Shown here: positions 44,408-54,994 of the stretch, one piece after another
How the letters are laid out: each line of letters starts with the position of its first letter
How positions within the stretch are numbered: the first letter of the stretch is position 1
Source: Chaetoceros tenuissimus
Lineage: Eukaryota > Bacillariophyta > Thalassiosirophyceae > Chaetocerotales > Chaetocerotaceae
Assembly (NCBI GenBank): GCA_021927905.1
Contig: BLLK01000047.1
Span: 930,001 to 994,000, forward strand
DNA length: 64,000 nt
Reading direction: 5' to 3'
Notes under the pieces: model-generated
Seen by the model: only the letters and a program-made list of their open reading frames with translations
What the model was told of the DNA's origin: nothing
Database searches by the model: none
Made by a program: the position numbers and the translations under genes

Positions 44408-45590
44408 TAGTGTTTCGGCCACATATCCATCCTGAGGTGTAGAATTATCCAAATTGTATCCACCCTACCTGAACGACCTACCCGACGTCCCCTACCCTAC
44501 CCGACGTCTGTCGTGCCAGTCAAAATCGCTGAATATCCGCATCACAACTGACATACGAAGGTCTGTTCAACCACAAGATTGATTCCGCCATGCTTCTGCT
44601 ACAGATGGTAGCTAACGGTTAGGATAACGCATCCTGACCTGACATGGATTATGTTTAGCATTGGCAGAATTCTTTGATTCTATTCTTCTTCCGTTACGTC
44701 ATCAGAATTCTGATAAGAATTCTGTCTCTTTTATATTCGGAACAAACATTCTTTTAGGTAGCGATTAGTAACATAATTCCCATCTAATTACTTTGAATCC
44801 TTCGTTGTATCAGCTTCTACTGTTCTACAAGACTTGCTTTGCTTTCTTTTATTCACGAGAGTAAAGATGCTGCAATTGCGATACCATAAAAACAACTTCG
44901 TTCTGATTGATATCCAACATGTCATCTGAAAGCAACCCAAGCAAGCCTCTTTCTGAAGAAGAAGTCGCTGCTTTAGCCAAGAAAGAAGCTGAGAAGGAAG
45001 CCAAGAAGAGAGAGTATACACTAATCGACGACTCACTAGGAAACGCAGGGCAAGAAAGAGACAAGTATTAGAAATGATCAATGAACTTTATAAAGAGAAT
45101 GATGAAGGTGCTGATCATATTATACCAGGATTACAAGAGCAAATTCGACAAGTTGAACAAGAGGCCGTTCAGATTGTGGATGAAGATTTCCGTAATTTTT
45201 CATGGAGAAACGATGCTGGGGAAAGAGCAAGAAGAGTGTATGATTGGTGGAGAATGTTAATGAATGAGAAGAAGACCCATCTGCCTTTTTTCCAGAAAGC
45301 AATTCGCCTTGTAGTTTTGACCCAGCCATCAAGTGCATCTTGTGAGCGAGTTTTTTCTCAGCTGACCTATATCCGTCGTATTGTGGGAGATGCCGTTGTT
45401 GGAGAAATGTTAGAGCTTAGAGCTCTTCTAAGATGCAACAATGGGTTTGTAGATGATTACACTGCTTAAAAGAATTGAAAATAAACTATTAAAAAGTATA
45501 TTTTAATATGGTATCCATTGGATATTTTTGGTATCCAAAATGAGGCCAAAAATGTGCTATTTTATCCACGGATATGTGGCCGTAACAATA
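44408..45590 (+). mobile_element. hAT DNA transposon, internally deleted, 1183 bp
   Basis: Terminal inverted repeats of 21 bp, with CGGCCACATATCC perfect and two mismatches nearer the tips (44408-44428 and 45570-45590). They are flanked by perfect 8-bp duplications. Subterminal TATCC and CTACCCGACGTC repeats occur. Inside are a short N-terminal frame (44919-45071, 50 codons, K/E-rich) and the transposase C-terminal dimerisation domain. The DDE core is missing, so it is non-autonomous. The clean target duplication suggests a fairly young insertion. Confidence 0.92.
45074..45469 (+). pseudogene. hAT transposase C-terminal dimerisation domain, 131 codons
   Basis: DWWRMLMNEKKTHLPFFQKA followed by the family signature PSSASCERVFSQLTYI and a terminal LRALLRCNN helix. 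The frame is open upstream to about 45002 but shifted relative to the N-terminal frame, consistent with an internal deletion joint. No catalytic residues remain. Confidence 0.88.
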
Positions 45591-45598
45591 ACTAGCGT
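45591..45598. repeat. hAT target duplication, right (ACTAGCGT)
   Basis: See left copy. Confidence 0.92.
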
Positions 45599-45803
45599 GA
45601 AGTGTAAAAGTCCAGTCGTCCAGTCAACTTTTTTTTTCTATCTTTTGTCTATTATTATTTACTAGCTAGAGAGATAGCTAAGTACCTAGGTATCCTCTTA
45701 GAAGAAGGAGGAGAACCATCTCTCTTGTGATGAAAGTATCCAAATACTCCTAGATACAGACCAACGGAGTAATAGTAAATGGTTCTATGAGTTTCCGTAG
45801 TTC

Positions 45804-45835
45804 GGTGCGGGTTAGATATCACCCGGATTTGGTGC
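45804..45835 (+). repeat. Terminal inverted repeat, left
   Basis: Perfect 32-bp partner of 48057-48088. Confidence 0.93.
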
Positions 45836-45874
45836 TCGTAAATTTGACACTAGATATATATGTAAAATAGATAG

Positions 45875-45980
45875 AATTGACACGGGAATCGAACCCCTCA
45901 ACGTAAAGAGAAATGACATCATTATGACGTCACATGCTTTCCTCGTGACTCGCCGTCACACTTCTCGAGCCACTCAAATT
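45875..45980 (-). other. tRNA-like sequence with perfect B box
   Basis: On the minus strand GGTTCGATTCC (45885-45895) is a perfect pol III B box. TGGCTCGAGAAGTG resembles an A box, and a long hairpin sits where a class II (Ser/Leu) variable arm would be. The T stem has one mismatch, the acceptor pairs only about 5 of 7, and no 7-base anticodon loop closes, so it is not a standard functional tRNA. Likely a decayed or tRNA-derived pol III unit inside the element. Confidence 0.35.
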
Positions 45981-46081
45981 GCAGAAAAAAAGATGTTTTT
46001 TCAACACAACACAACACATCTCACTACATCAAAAACCAAGTGAAACCCTCACTCTAAATACTACAAAAAGAATATTCTATT

Positions 46082-47002
46082 ATGAAAGAAACCACCCTAT
46101 CCAAGAAGAAACAGAATTTCCTACTACAGTGTAAAATGCTGAAGGAATTCATTTATTTTCATGGGAAATTTCCTTCAGATAACTATGCCAAACGACATAC
46201 TTTCTCCAAACGATACCATACTCACTTAGGCTTTCTTCATCGTGCTAGACAGAAGAAAAATTCATCAAAGTATACACAATATATAAAAGAAATTGAAGCA
46301 AATTGCCATCCTCTAGCACTTGCCCCTGCCAAAATGAAAAATAGTTTAGGCATACAATATATATTCAAGGAATGGACCCCTCTTCTGATGAAACTGAGAG
46401 AAGAAAGCATTGGGATGGATGAATTGTATTCGTTTTCCTTTTCTAATCGTAATGCCTACATTGAGTCGTCGAAATCATTGACAGTGAGGGAACACATGCT
46501 CAAAATGCTTGATATATCTGGAATACACCTGAAAGATGTTAGTTTTCAAGCAAAAAAAGGGACGATGCAATATCTACTATCATATTTTGTGCATGAGGAA
46601 AAGTTCACAAATCTCATAGGGGATTTGCAGCCTATTCATTCCAAGCCTGTTTCATTGCCCCAACTGGAAAAGATGTATAAAAATATGATTTATTTCAAAT
46701 CAAATTATGGGAATTTACCAAATGAATTGAAAGAATGTTCGGATGCTGCGTTTGCTTCTTGTTTCAAGCTGGAAATGATTGAGGATTTGCAATCCCTCAA
46801 TGGTAGAGGTATAGCTAAGCAAGAAAGAAGAATAATGGTTTCGGAGACACTGCTTAAATATGCAGATGATTTCGATACATTCTGTTACCTCGAAAAAGGC
46901 CTACAAGGTGAAAGGGCTGTAAATATTTTCGAAACAACATTTCCCCAGCCTAGAAGATTAAATTTATCATGCTCCCTAATGGATTCAGCATCATTCGTCT
47001 GA
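46082..47002 (+). CDS. Element ORF 1, unrecognised, 306 aa
   Basis: ATG start, long open frame, basic and helical. The N-terminus MLKEFIYFHGKFPSDNYAKR ... LGFLHRARQKK loosely recalls the small DNA-binding helicase-associated repeats (W/F...G.FP...L..F...R). The rest (LYSFSFSNRNAYIESSKSL, YLLSYFVHEEKFTNLIGDL) matches nothing I know. It overlaps ORF 2 tail-to-tail by 118 bases. Probably an element-encoded DNA-binding protein. Confidence 0.6.
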   Translation: MKETTLSKKKQNFLLQCKMLKEFIYFHGKFPSDNYAKRHTFSKRYHTHLGFLHRARQKKNSSKYTQYIKEIEANCHPLALAPAKMKNSLGIQYIFKEWTPLLMKLREESIGMDELYSFSFSNRNAYIESSKSLTVREHMLKMLDISGIHLKDVSFQAKKGTMQYLLSYFVHEEKFTNLIGDLQPIHSKPVSLPQLEKMYKNMIYFKSNYGNLPNELKECSDAAFASCFKLEMIEDLQSLNGRGIAKQERRIMVSETLLKYADDFDTFCYLEKGLQGERAVNIFETTFPQPRRLNLSCSLMDSASFV

Positions 47003-47847
47003 CTCATCTGTGACTTTGTCATAGATCCATCCAAGTTGCTGATGGGATCTTTTCTACATTTGTTTTTCAAATACTGTCTACTAAACATAACTCCATGTTC
47101 CCGAAACATACCTATAGAGGAAGAAGTTCCACCACCAGATGTCTTTGTCCTACTCATTTTCTTACGAGAATCTTCTTCTTCAACATTTAAAAGCCTTTTG
47201 CCTTTGCTTACAACATCTTCTTTGCATTCGTAGGCATGTCCAACATGAAAGCAAGCTTGTGTAGGTACATAGAAGAAGCATCTATTGTTGCATTTAATTT
47301 TCATCCGAAATTTGCATACATCCTCTTTTTTAAGAGGAAGTGAGGTTGATGTTCGTTTGGGCTCAGACTTATGTCCATTTACTCTTGAGTTCTTCTTCCT
47401 TGAATTATTTAGGGACTCATTCTTAGTATCAGCCCTCTCCATGGGCTTTTTATGACACTTGCGGTTTCTACTACAGGCTAGAGTATAGTACTTGAAGATC
47501 TTTTGTCTCCCCCATCCATCACCACCATTAGATACCAGAACTTGTCCACCTTCATGAGAAGCTTTTTCAATCAGGGAATTTAATAGCTTCTTTTTAATTA
47601 TGTTCCGATCTTTAGGGTCTGTTTTGGTAGCATCAAACTGGTGTGGGTCAAATATATATGCAATTCCTTGTCTGGGAGCAAGTATATCAACCAGGGACAT
47701 TGCAGGAAGAGGATTTGATGCTGGAAGGCATATCTTCTCAAGTTCCGATGGTGACGAAGCATCATATGGAACAGGGTAAACTAGATAGTGGAGACTTGCT
47801 TGAAACGTAGAGTTTTTACCAAGTAGTTTTGATGGTGAAAAGTCCAT
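46885..47847 (-). CDS. Element ORF 2, zinc-finger protein of FAR1/FLYWCH/WRKY-GCM1 type, 320 aa
   Basis: Residues about 100-215 carry GGDGWGRQKIFKYYTLACSR then, after a basic spacer, CKFRMKIKCNNRCFFYV and CFHVGHAYEC. The spacing C...C/F...F.V...C.H.GH is that of the DNA-binding fingers found at the N-terminus of Mutator-like transposases and FAR1 regulators. No catalytic DDE or SWIM part follows. A role in binding the terminal repeats is possible (inference). Confidence 0.6.
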   Translation of the reverse strand: MDFSPSKLLGKNSTFQASLHYLVYPVPYDASSPSELEKICLPASNPLPAMSLVDILAPRQGIAYIFDPHQFDATKTDPKDRNIIKKKLLNSLIEKASHEGGQVLVSNGGDGWGRQKIFKYYTLACSRNRKCHKKPMERADTKNESLNNSRKKNSRVNGHKSEPKRTSTSLPLKKEDVCKFRMKIKCNNRCFFYVPTQACFHVGHAYECKEDVVSKGKRLLNVEEEDSRKKMSRTKTSGGGTSSSIGMFREHGVMFSRQYLKNKCRKDPISNLDGSMTKSQMSQTNDAESIREHDKFNLLGWGNVVSKIFTALSPCRPFSR

Positions 47848-48056
47848 CGTATGTTGTATATTGGTGTATATTTAGCTTGCAAACTACTGGAAGAAAAGTA
47901 TGAGTTGTAATAGTTGTTAGTGTGTGTATTTCTGTTGCGTTTGCAGTAAAAAACATCTTTTTTTCAAACATATTGACATGGCTAATTATATAGGATGACA
48001 CAGAAATTTGGTTTTAAAATGTGAAGGTTATTGTACAGTTTGTGACAAAATTTGCT

Positions 48057-48088
48057 GCACCAAATCCGGGTGATATCTAACCCGCACC
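48057..48088 (-). repeat. Terminal inverted repeat, right
   Basis: Perfect 32-bp partner of 45804-45835. Confidence 0.93.
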
Positions 48089-48107
48089 CTCTCTCTCCTC
48101 TGTAGCT

Positions 48108-48320
48108 ACTGATTCGCAAGGAGAAAATTCCAATGATCGCCGATCCCAATTCACCAGTCTTCTTCGTCGAGAACAAGAAGAAGAAACGTCACCATCGACG
48201 ACAATAAGGAGCAGAAGAAGAAATGAAGATGGTGCACGAGGTCATCGTTTAGCTCCAAGTATTCTTGAAAGCCTGAGAACAACGCAACGGGGAATGACTC
48301 TGATAACCCAAGTGGTTTGA
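48108..48320 (+). pseudogene. Gene fragment beside the element
   Basis: An open stretch of about 70 codons without an ATG (ATDSQGENSNDRRSQFTSLL, SILESLRTTQRGMTLITQ) ends at TGA 48318. The helical, basic composition looks protein-derived. The element may have inserted into, or captured the edge of, a gene whose other part is lost. Confidence 0.3.
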
Positions 48321-49442
48321 ATGATGAGTGGTCAAATGTCGAATGAAAGTAACGGAGGGGCGACAGTCAAAGAGTAGGCAGCAACAAGTAGAGCTGAGTA
48401 GCGAAATGATCTTCGCTCAATGATACTTGATAGTATGTACATAGGGTATGAAATATAGAGCGTCCAAGGTAATATATATTTACATATGTACAATGAATAT
48501 TCACGATGATAACAATAGAATTTTTGGATCGATGTAACTTGAGTATTATTTTGTCCATGCTACTGGTGAGTTTTGGGAAATTTGTATAATTTTAACAGAA
48601 ACAAACAAACAAACAAATCAAAATATTATCATAATGAAAACAATACGTAACTTGACTCAATATGGTATTATATTTGATGAAGAATAGGTTTCTATTATTA
48701 CTAAGTATGGTAACTCCAATGAGAAGTTTTGTAGATATACATATTCCTATTCATTCTTACTTCAAAAGGTTTTAAACAAGACTTGTAGTCTCTTCAAAAT
48801 GGAGGAACACGCTGTAGAACCTCTTTACTTTTGTAACATTTCGTATACAGCAATAAAATAAGAGACTCGACTCAATACCTCTTTTATTTTAAACTAGGAC
48901 ATTGTCTGTTGTTCGAGTCATAGGATATCCCACACACATTTCTGTATCTATTTATTTTAAGAATCGGAAAACAATCTTGTCGTATTATGTACAATACAAA
49001 ATTCACTCACAAAATCTACCAAATTGAACATCTAAAAAATGAGGAAATAGGCTATTTATACCTTGTTTCTCACAGAGGGCAATAGTATGACGTCACTTTT
49101 GTCCGTTGAGAGTTCCCATTACACACACATCTACCAAAAATCTTCCATCCATTTTGCAACAATCTCAATGAACTATTCCATCATCTACACAGCAGCTAGG
49201 GTATTATTAAGAATATATACTCTGCATTCCATACTCACTACTGGTCGAGACACCTTTCAAAGCTTTTTTCTTTGTGATTCAGGTTATTGAAGCAAATTCT
49301 GCAGAATCTAAGAATCACGTGTCTTGATTCTTGAATAGGAAGGACGACAAAGTTGCAATCATACTCACGCAGATTCCAGCATCAGCCTTACCACAGATTG
49401 CATCTTTTTACTTCTTATCGAAACAAGTGCATCTACACAAAA
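48321..49442. other. 1.1-kb intergenic region
   Basis: AT-rich with a short ACAA microsatellite near 48599. Small frames (48367-48558, 49063-49290) lack support. The last part is the leader of the DENN gene. Confidence 0.45.
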
Positions 49443-52400
49443 ATGAGTCAGTACTTCCGTAGAAAAGGAGAGAAGGAATCTTCCGTGAACGAAATGGTCT
49501 CAAAGAGGCTCGTTGATTATTTTCTTACATTGACGTGTGAAGTCAAGCCTAGGACTGATGATTCTTCAGATACAGCCTCGGAAGATTCTGCTCCTCCCCC
49601 ACCACCTACTTCACCATCAAGAGGATCTATGGATGCAAATGATCGAAGAGCTAGTACGCGTGCCATTCATTTATCATTGACAGCAGATGGAGGAATCATT
49701 GGTAATTCGTCAAGTATGGCTTCAGAACAGGATTCGGCTGCTGGTTTATTGAATGAAGTAACGCCATTAGTGACCAATCGGAAAGTTGTGACGGATAAAA
49801 CCTTGAAAGGAAATATTTCGGTGATGACTCCAGATCAGAAGGAAAGAGCTATAGCAGCTGATTTTCGAAGTGTGAGAATTCCAGCTACACAAGTGTCAAA
49901 TGGGCAAAGTAGTCATTTGAGCAGTGAAGAAAGTGATGTGGAACAAAAGAGTACCACAAATGATGCAACAGATAAAAAGCAAGAAGATCAAATACAACTA
50001 TCACCAGGGGCAAAGACAGTAGTAACTCCTACAAAACAGAAGAAAAATAAACCTTCAGACGAGAAAGAAGATGTATTGACCCCATCGAGATTGAGAGCGA
50101 TGGATTCGGATAGTGATGGAGAAGAAACTGGCCATTCACGCATGGAAAGTGAAGTATCATCTCTGTACCAAGAAGCAAAGACTGATCCAAATCTTGCACA
50201 TCATCGGCATAATGATTCAGAAAATATACAATTGCCAACATTCAATGTATTAGAAGAGACAGAAGATCCCCTAGAAAAACGATTTGAATCGCATCCTTTT
50301 ATATCGGCGCAGTACCCATTGGAGGATCATGCAGATATGCCTCTAAATCCAATGGTTTCACATTTTTGCTTTCCACAAACACCGACTCTGACAACAGAAT
50401 TTCAAATGCCTAGAATTCATTATTTTGTGTTGACGAATGAGAAAGGAAACAAAGTATATGGGACTTGTCTCACTGTCTATGAAGAATATGATTTTGATGA
50501 GGATAGTGAAATAGGAAGAGAAATATTAGATTGCCTGAGGGAGAAGAAAGTGGATGACATCAATACATCGCTTGAGGAACAAGACATTGAGGTCTCACTT
50601 TCGTCAATACGAAAGACTGTGTATGCCCCCAAGGTTTTGTGTATTTTGTCTTCGTGGCCGTATCTTCACTCATTTCGCGAATATTTGGGCCAATTGTATA
50701 GATTAGCTACAATGACTGATTTGATGGATGCGCCTATAGAAAAATACATCATGAATATTTGTGAAGAAGCCCCAGCACCTCCTCCGGGAGTTTTTGAATT
50801 ACAAATAAAGGTGAGTCTATTCACGAGAATGTATTTGGTATTTACATTTGAAAAGCCCAAATGCTCAATATTTGCACTGTTTGTAGATACTGAATTCTAC
50901 CCTGAAATTTTGGTCTCCTCCTGGAAATCAACCAATTGCATATGTGGCGTTGCCATTCAAAGTTTTGTTTGAGTGTTTAGATTTAAATAATGTTATTTTC
51001 GTGTGGTATGCATTAACATTGGAAAGAAAGGTATTGTTGGTGTCAAGTAAATGCAGTCTACTTACAACATGCGCAGAAATTTTATGCTCCCTTCTTTTCC
51101 CGATGGAGTGGTCACACATATATGTGCCGATTTTGCCCTTGTTTCTAGCTCCAATGTTGGATGCACCTGTGCCATATCTTTGTGGGATTACAAGAGAGAA
51201 TCTTGCTCATGCAGTGAATGACATCAATGATGAAACTATTGTTGTTGACTTGGATCAGAACTTGATTACAATGGGAGATGCAACACCAGCATTTCCACCG
51301 CTTCCACTTAAGAGACGGACGAAGTTAGAAAAAGCGCTACAGACGCATGTCGGCGATGTCTTCTGGCAAGCTCGAGGGATTTCAAAGTCGGAAGTCCTTG
51401 CAAATGATGGAGGGGATAAATCTTCTGTGAAATTGATGCTGACTGCAGATAGAGTATGGAAGGAGAAACTATCGGGTTATGACAACGCCTTCAATTTGGC
51501 ATTCACTCCAGATAGTGAAACATTACTGAATGGAGACAACAGAGGTGATTCTAGAGAAGGCGATCTAAAGCAGAGTGCTTGGGATGCAGCACAAGAAGCA
51601 TTTCTAAGATTCTACGCATCAATGCTCAGAGATTATAGCAGATTCGTATTCATACCTAGAAAAGGAAAGAAAGAATTCAAACGAGAACAATTTGTGGCTT
51701 CGCAGAGGTTAGACTACAGGTATTTCTTGCAAGAATTTACCGAGACTCAAAGCTTCAACTGCTTTATAACCAAGTGTATGTTTCAACCAAAATCTCCGGA
51801 TTTGATATTTTTCAACCAAAGTATTGCTGCAAAAAAGAACCGTAGTAAAATGACCATAAAGAAAAGGGAGACAGCCTTCCTTTTAAGTGCAAAGATTCAT
51901 AGGAACCTCCGTAAGGTAGAAGTCGAGCAACCAGCTCCTGTCTTCACAGAAAGTTCAAACCTTCTCGACCAAGTATTTGCTTCGAGTCCGTCAAAGAAAT
52001 TCATCTATAAAGAATGGCCAGATACCTTCGATACTCAACATTTTGGAAAGCCTCGTCCTATCCCAAGTGCAATCGCAGCCGAGTTTGCTCGGATGGAAGA
52101 TATATCCAATAGCTTCAAAATTGGACATTCGAGTGAAATGTTGGAGGATGATGATTTCAACCCAACTGGAACATAATATCCTTCTATTGAAGTGGCTACA
52201 TTCACCCTATTCTTTACTCTGTACTGCAAAATTACAGGTGTGGAACTTGAAATAATGCGAAACAAAATTCGCAATTCCTTAACACAAGATGAAATTACTT
52301 CAAGGATTCAGAGATCTGTCGAATCAAAGATTGAGGAATCTTCCAACTCAAGGAATAACTTGATACCAAATTGTTCAACATCGATTTGCTCACCGTGTAG

Positions 52401-53568
52401 TAATGGAAACTCTTCCACTTTCGTCTCTTCTGCAGAAACGGTTGCAATCATTCAACCCCTAAAGAAACTTTCAAATGAATTTAATAAAATACAGCTTGAG
52501 GATGGAGGTATCGTTGTTGAAGATGAGACCGTTATTGGTCAAGATGAAATTGAAGCAGCTCAACTAGTAGCAATGCGCCAACTAGATCTAGCATTTTCTG
52601 TATTAGATGTCAAAAATCGAAGAGGACTCCCAGCAGATCAAGATGCACTGCGATCTTTGATGGAGGCATGCGGAAGATGTGGGTCGACAGCTCGTGCTAC
52701 CCAACTTATTTCAATGATGAAAGAACAATTTTTGACTATTGATAGTGAAATCTATTCAAGTTATTTGACCACCTTCACAGTCGCGAACGCTGTTGATCCT
52801 GATGATGTTATTGTCTCACCGCTAGCAAATGTCCCTATGCGCAGTTTCGACCCGAGTGCTGTTAAGGTAGACAGACCCAAGTGGTTTGGGAAGGGGAAAC
52901 TAAGCAAGACTAAGCATGAGTCTTCATCTGAACGTTCATCAGACCACTCATCAATCATTGGTGGTAGTGAGACCTCCTCTAGTGTTGATGTCAAAAGTGA
53001 AGCATCTTCGGTGAGTCCAAGGAAATTTGGACGACCTTCATCTAGGCAACCCCTCCAGAAAAAGCCTGAGGAGTTGGTATCCAACGACACTATTGATCGT
53101 TACATTACTGTAGGAGAGTTTCTTCTTGAAAAGGATCTTTTTGGAGGAATCGAAATTGAAGAAGGAGACCATTGCCCTCAATGTTCAGCATTGTTGAATG
53201 TAGATCAAATTATGGGTGGATGGAATACTTGCTCGTTCACAGATTACAACACTACTTGTCCTCATTGTAAGAACAAATTCATTCCTCGTTTTGTTGTAAA
53301 CGCAAAATCAAAAGATTTTGTAGGTACGCATGGAGAAGGCACACCTCTTTATTGCGAATACTTCTCGCCTTGGGTACTAAGAAGAGAAATCTTCATTGCA
53401 ACTAGTGGAGGAGAAAATTTGAGTGCTATTTTTGATCCTGATGAACTGAGAAAGCAGGATTTTAACGTGAAATTATGGTTTAACCTCATGGTGCATTTCA
53501 AGAGACAAAAGCTACCGCTGACATTTTTGTTGCAAGGTCACTTTGATGGAACATCGTTACTTTTGTAG
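49443..53568 (+). CDS. DENND4-like DENN-domain protein (Rab GEF type), 1314 aa
   Basis: Three exons: 49443-50810, 50887-52132 and 52238-53568. Exon 2 to 3 uses GTGAAA...TTACAG (phase 1, giving GHSSVELEIM); without it the second half looks like a separate gene lacking an ATG. uDENN (HYFVLTNEKGNKVYGTCLTV), cDENN split by intron 1 (KVLCILSSWPYLHSFREYL; VLLVSSKCSLLTTCAEILCS) and dDENN (YRYFLQEFTETQSFNCFI) are in order. PPR-like helices follow (LRSLMEACGRCGSTARATQL), then the CPQC...CPHC pair seen in DENND4 proteins. DENN domains exchange GDP for GTP on Rab GTPases; DENND4 acts on Rab10 in animals, the partner here is unknown. The first 280 residues are mostly disordered. Confidence 0.85.
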
Positions 53569-53704
53569 ATATTTTTAAATTGTAATCATATTTTTCCTCT
53601 TGTTCCTTATTATCGTCGATTTTGAAGTTAGAGGACATAGAAGGACAGACCAAACAACTTACAGTATGGAGAAAAGGATGTACAATGACAGTTACGAATA
53701 CATA

Positions 53705-53803
53705 GCTTGAAAAGGGAATGTGTAAAGTTTCTAGAGGACGGATTAGGCTTGAAGAACAAGTGCTTCCCTTGCGAATACATTCAAACTTTTGAAGCTACAC
53801 TTT
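53705..53803 (+). pseudogene. TPR-MYND gene: isolated C-terminal tail fragment
   Basis: Encodes LKRECVKFLEDGLGLKNK, matching the tail of the intact gene at 58.6 kb. It is on the plus strand, upstream of the MYND fragment rather than after it. Confidence 0.7.
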
Positions 53804-53826
53804 TCGGGCCATGATTTAGGAGAATG

Positions 53827-54278
53827 CATCGTCCAAGCAACGTGTTTGTGTTTATTTATCGGATAGAAGGCATGTTCATACTCTAGTTGGCATCCCGGAT
53901 CTTACTCCAGTTGGTGTCAAGGTAGTAAGGGAACGATTGATCAATGCGGCTTCAGTAATGGTTGAATTTTGTCTTGAATATGCTTCCGAATTACTACCAT
54001 ACTCTTGTCCAAGCGAAAATCAATGCTACACATGTGGCCAAGCTGCTACCCCAACCGAGGTACAATACGTATGCAGCGGTTGCCGAGTAGCTTGCTATTG
54101 TAGCATTGACCATCAGCGAATGACATGGAAAAAAGAGGCAGTAAAGGGAATGCATATTGGTCATGAGATTCTGTGTCCTCTCTATAAGGCCCATAAGAAA
54201 TATAGAGAAGCAAAGGATCTAAAGGATGAAGAAAAAGAGCGGAGGATGAAACCATTTCTCATTCCGAATTCTACATAA
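53827..54278 (+). pseudogene. TPR-MYND gene: middle and MYND-finger fragment
   Basis: Open from about 53827; first ATG 53937. It contains the MYND zinc finger (CYTCGQAATPTEVQYVCSGC, CYCSIDHQRMTWKK, HEILCPLYKAHKKY) and stops right after KDEEKERRMK, where the intact paralog continues into its tail. No TPR half is attached. It abuts the oppositely oriented TPR half of the next copy. Confidence 0.75.
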
Positions 54279-54994
54279 TCTTCCTGTATTGACACGATGA
54301 GGCTTCTCATCGTGGAGAAATCTTCCTCTCTCATTTGTGATCTCTGGTGGTACTCAACTCTATATTGTTCGAGGTAAGTCAATGCTAGGGACAGCTTACT
54401 TTCCAATGGATTCCATAAAAGACGCCCGCACGTCATTTCTAGTTGAATTGCAGAATCATACATCTTATGAGCTCTAAATGCAAGTGTTGCCTCAAAACAA
54501 ATTATCGTTGCGGTTTTTCCGTCACGTGGAATATGATGAATGAAATTTGAAAGTTGACACTCTTGACCGTTTAGTCTTAACATGAGAAGCTGATAATAGA
54601 GAAGAGCAGCATCTCGTAGTGAACTAATGTGTCTAGATTTTGACATGATGTCGTTGTAGCAATCTAATGCTGCATTGTAATTCCGTCTTTTATACTCCAA
54701 AGTCATGAGAATGTAAAAAGCAAGTAAGTGCTCGTAACTGGTGTATTCCATCAATTCCTTTTTTGATTCTAAAAGTCGAATGGCCTCTCTCGACTCATTG
54801 GCACTTTTGGAGTACATATGGTCTTTGTAGTCCTTGATTGCTCCTTGCATTAGAGTGTCACTCTCCCTGATGACTGAAGTATTGTGAATTCAATATTACA
54901 TCAATGCTTGATTTACAGTAGATAAAAAATACTTACTTTTGTGTGCAGCTTTCTTAGCATCCTCTTTCTTGCTTCTCTTCCCTTTCTTCCCCAT
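54182..54994 (-). pseudogene. TPR-MYND gene: N-terminal TPR half only, 249 codons
   Basis: Exon 1 is 54937-54994 (MGKKGKRSKKEDAKKAAHK) and exon 2 is 54182-54873, with the same intron position and phase as the intact copy. It aligns with the intact copy from ESDTLMQGAIK through EYHQRSQMREED, then runs into antisense of the inverted MYND fragment (VEFGMRNGFILRSFSSS). The promoter resembles that of the intact gene (GAACAAAATGAAGCAAAAAG is shared). It may still be transcribed as a TPR-only protein. Confidence 0.75.

Larger units (their letters stand above)
45804..48088. mobile_element. 2285-bp element with perfect 32-bp inverted repeats, family unclear
   Basis: 45804-45835 (GGTGCGGGTTAGATATCACC...) is the exact reverse complement of 48057-48088. 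Similarity continues about 20 bases inward (AAATTT-G-CAC). The tips contain their own palindrome CGGGT-8-ACCCG. Inside are two long convergent frames overlapping at their 3' ends and a tRNA-like stretch. No convincing target duplication is visible. A Mutator-like relative is suggested by the zinc-finger pattern of the minus-strand protein, but no DDE transposase is present, so the class is open. Confidence 0.75.

Noticed and set aside
45875-45980. Functional tRNA gene
   Set aside because: Acceptor, T-stem and anticodon pairing are defective; kept only as tRNA-like.
52192-53568. Separate gene beside the DENN gene
   Set aside because: Lacks an ATG at the frame start and joins in phase to the DENN exons; content fits a DENND4 C-terminus.
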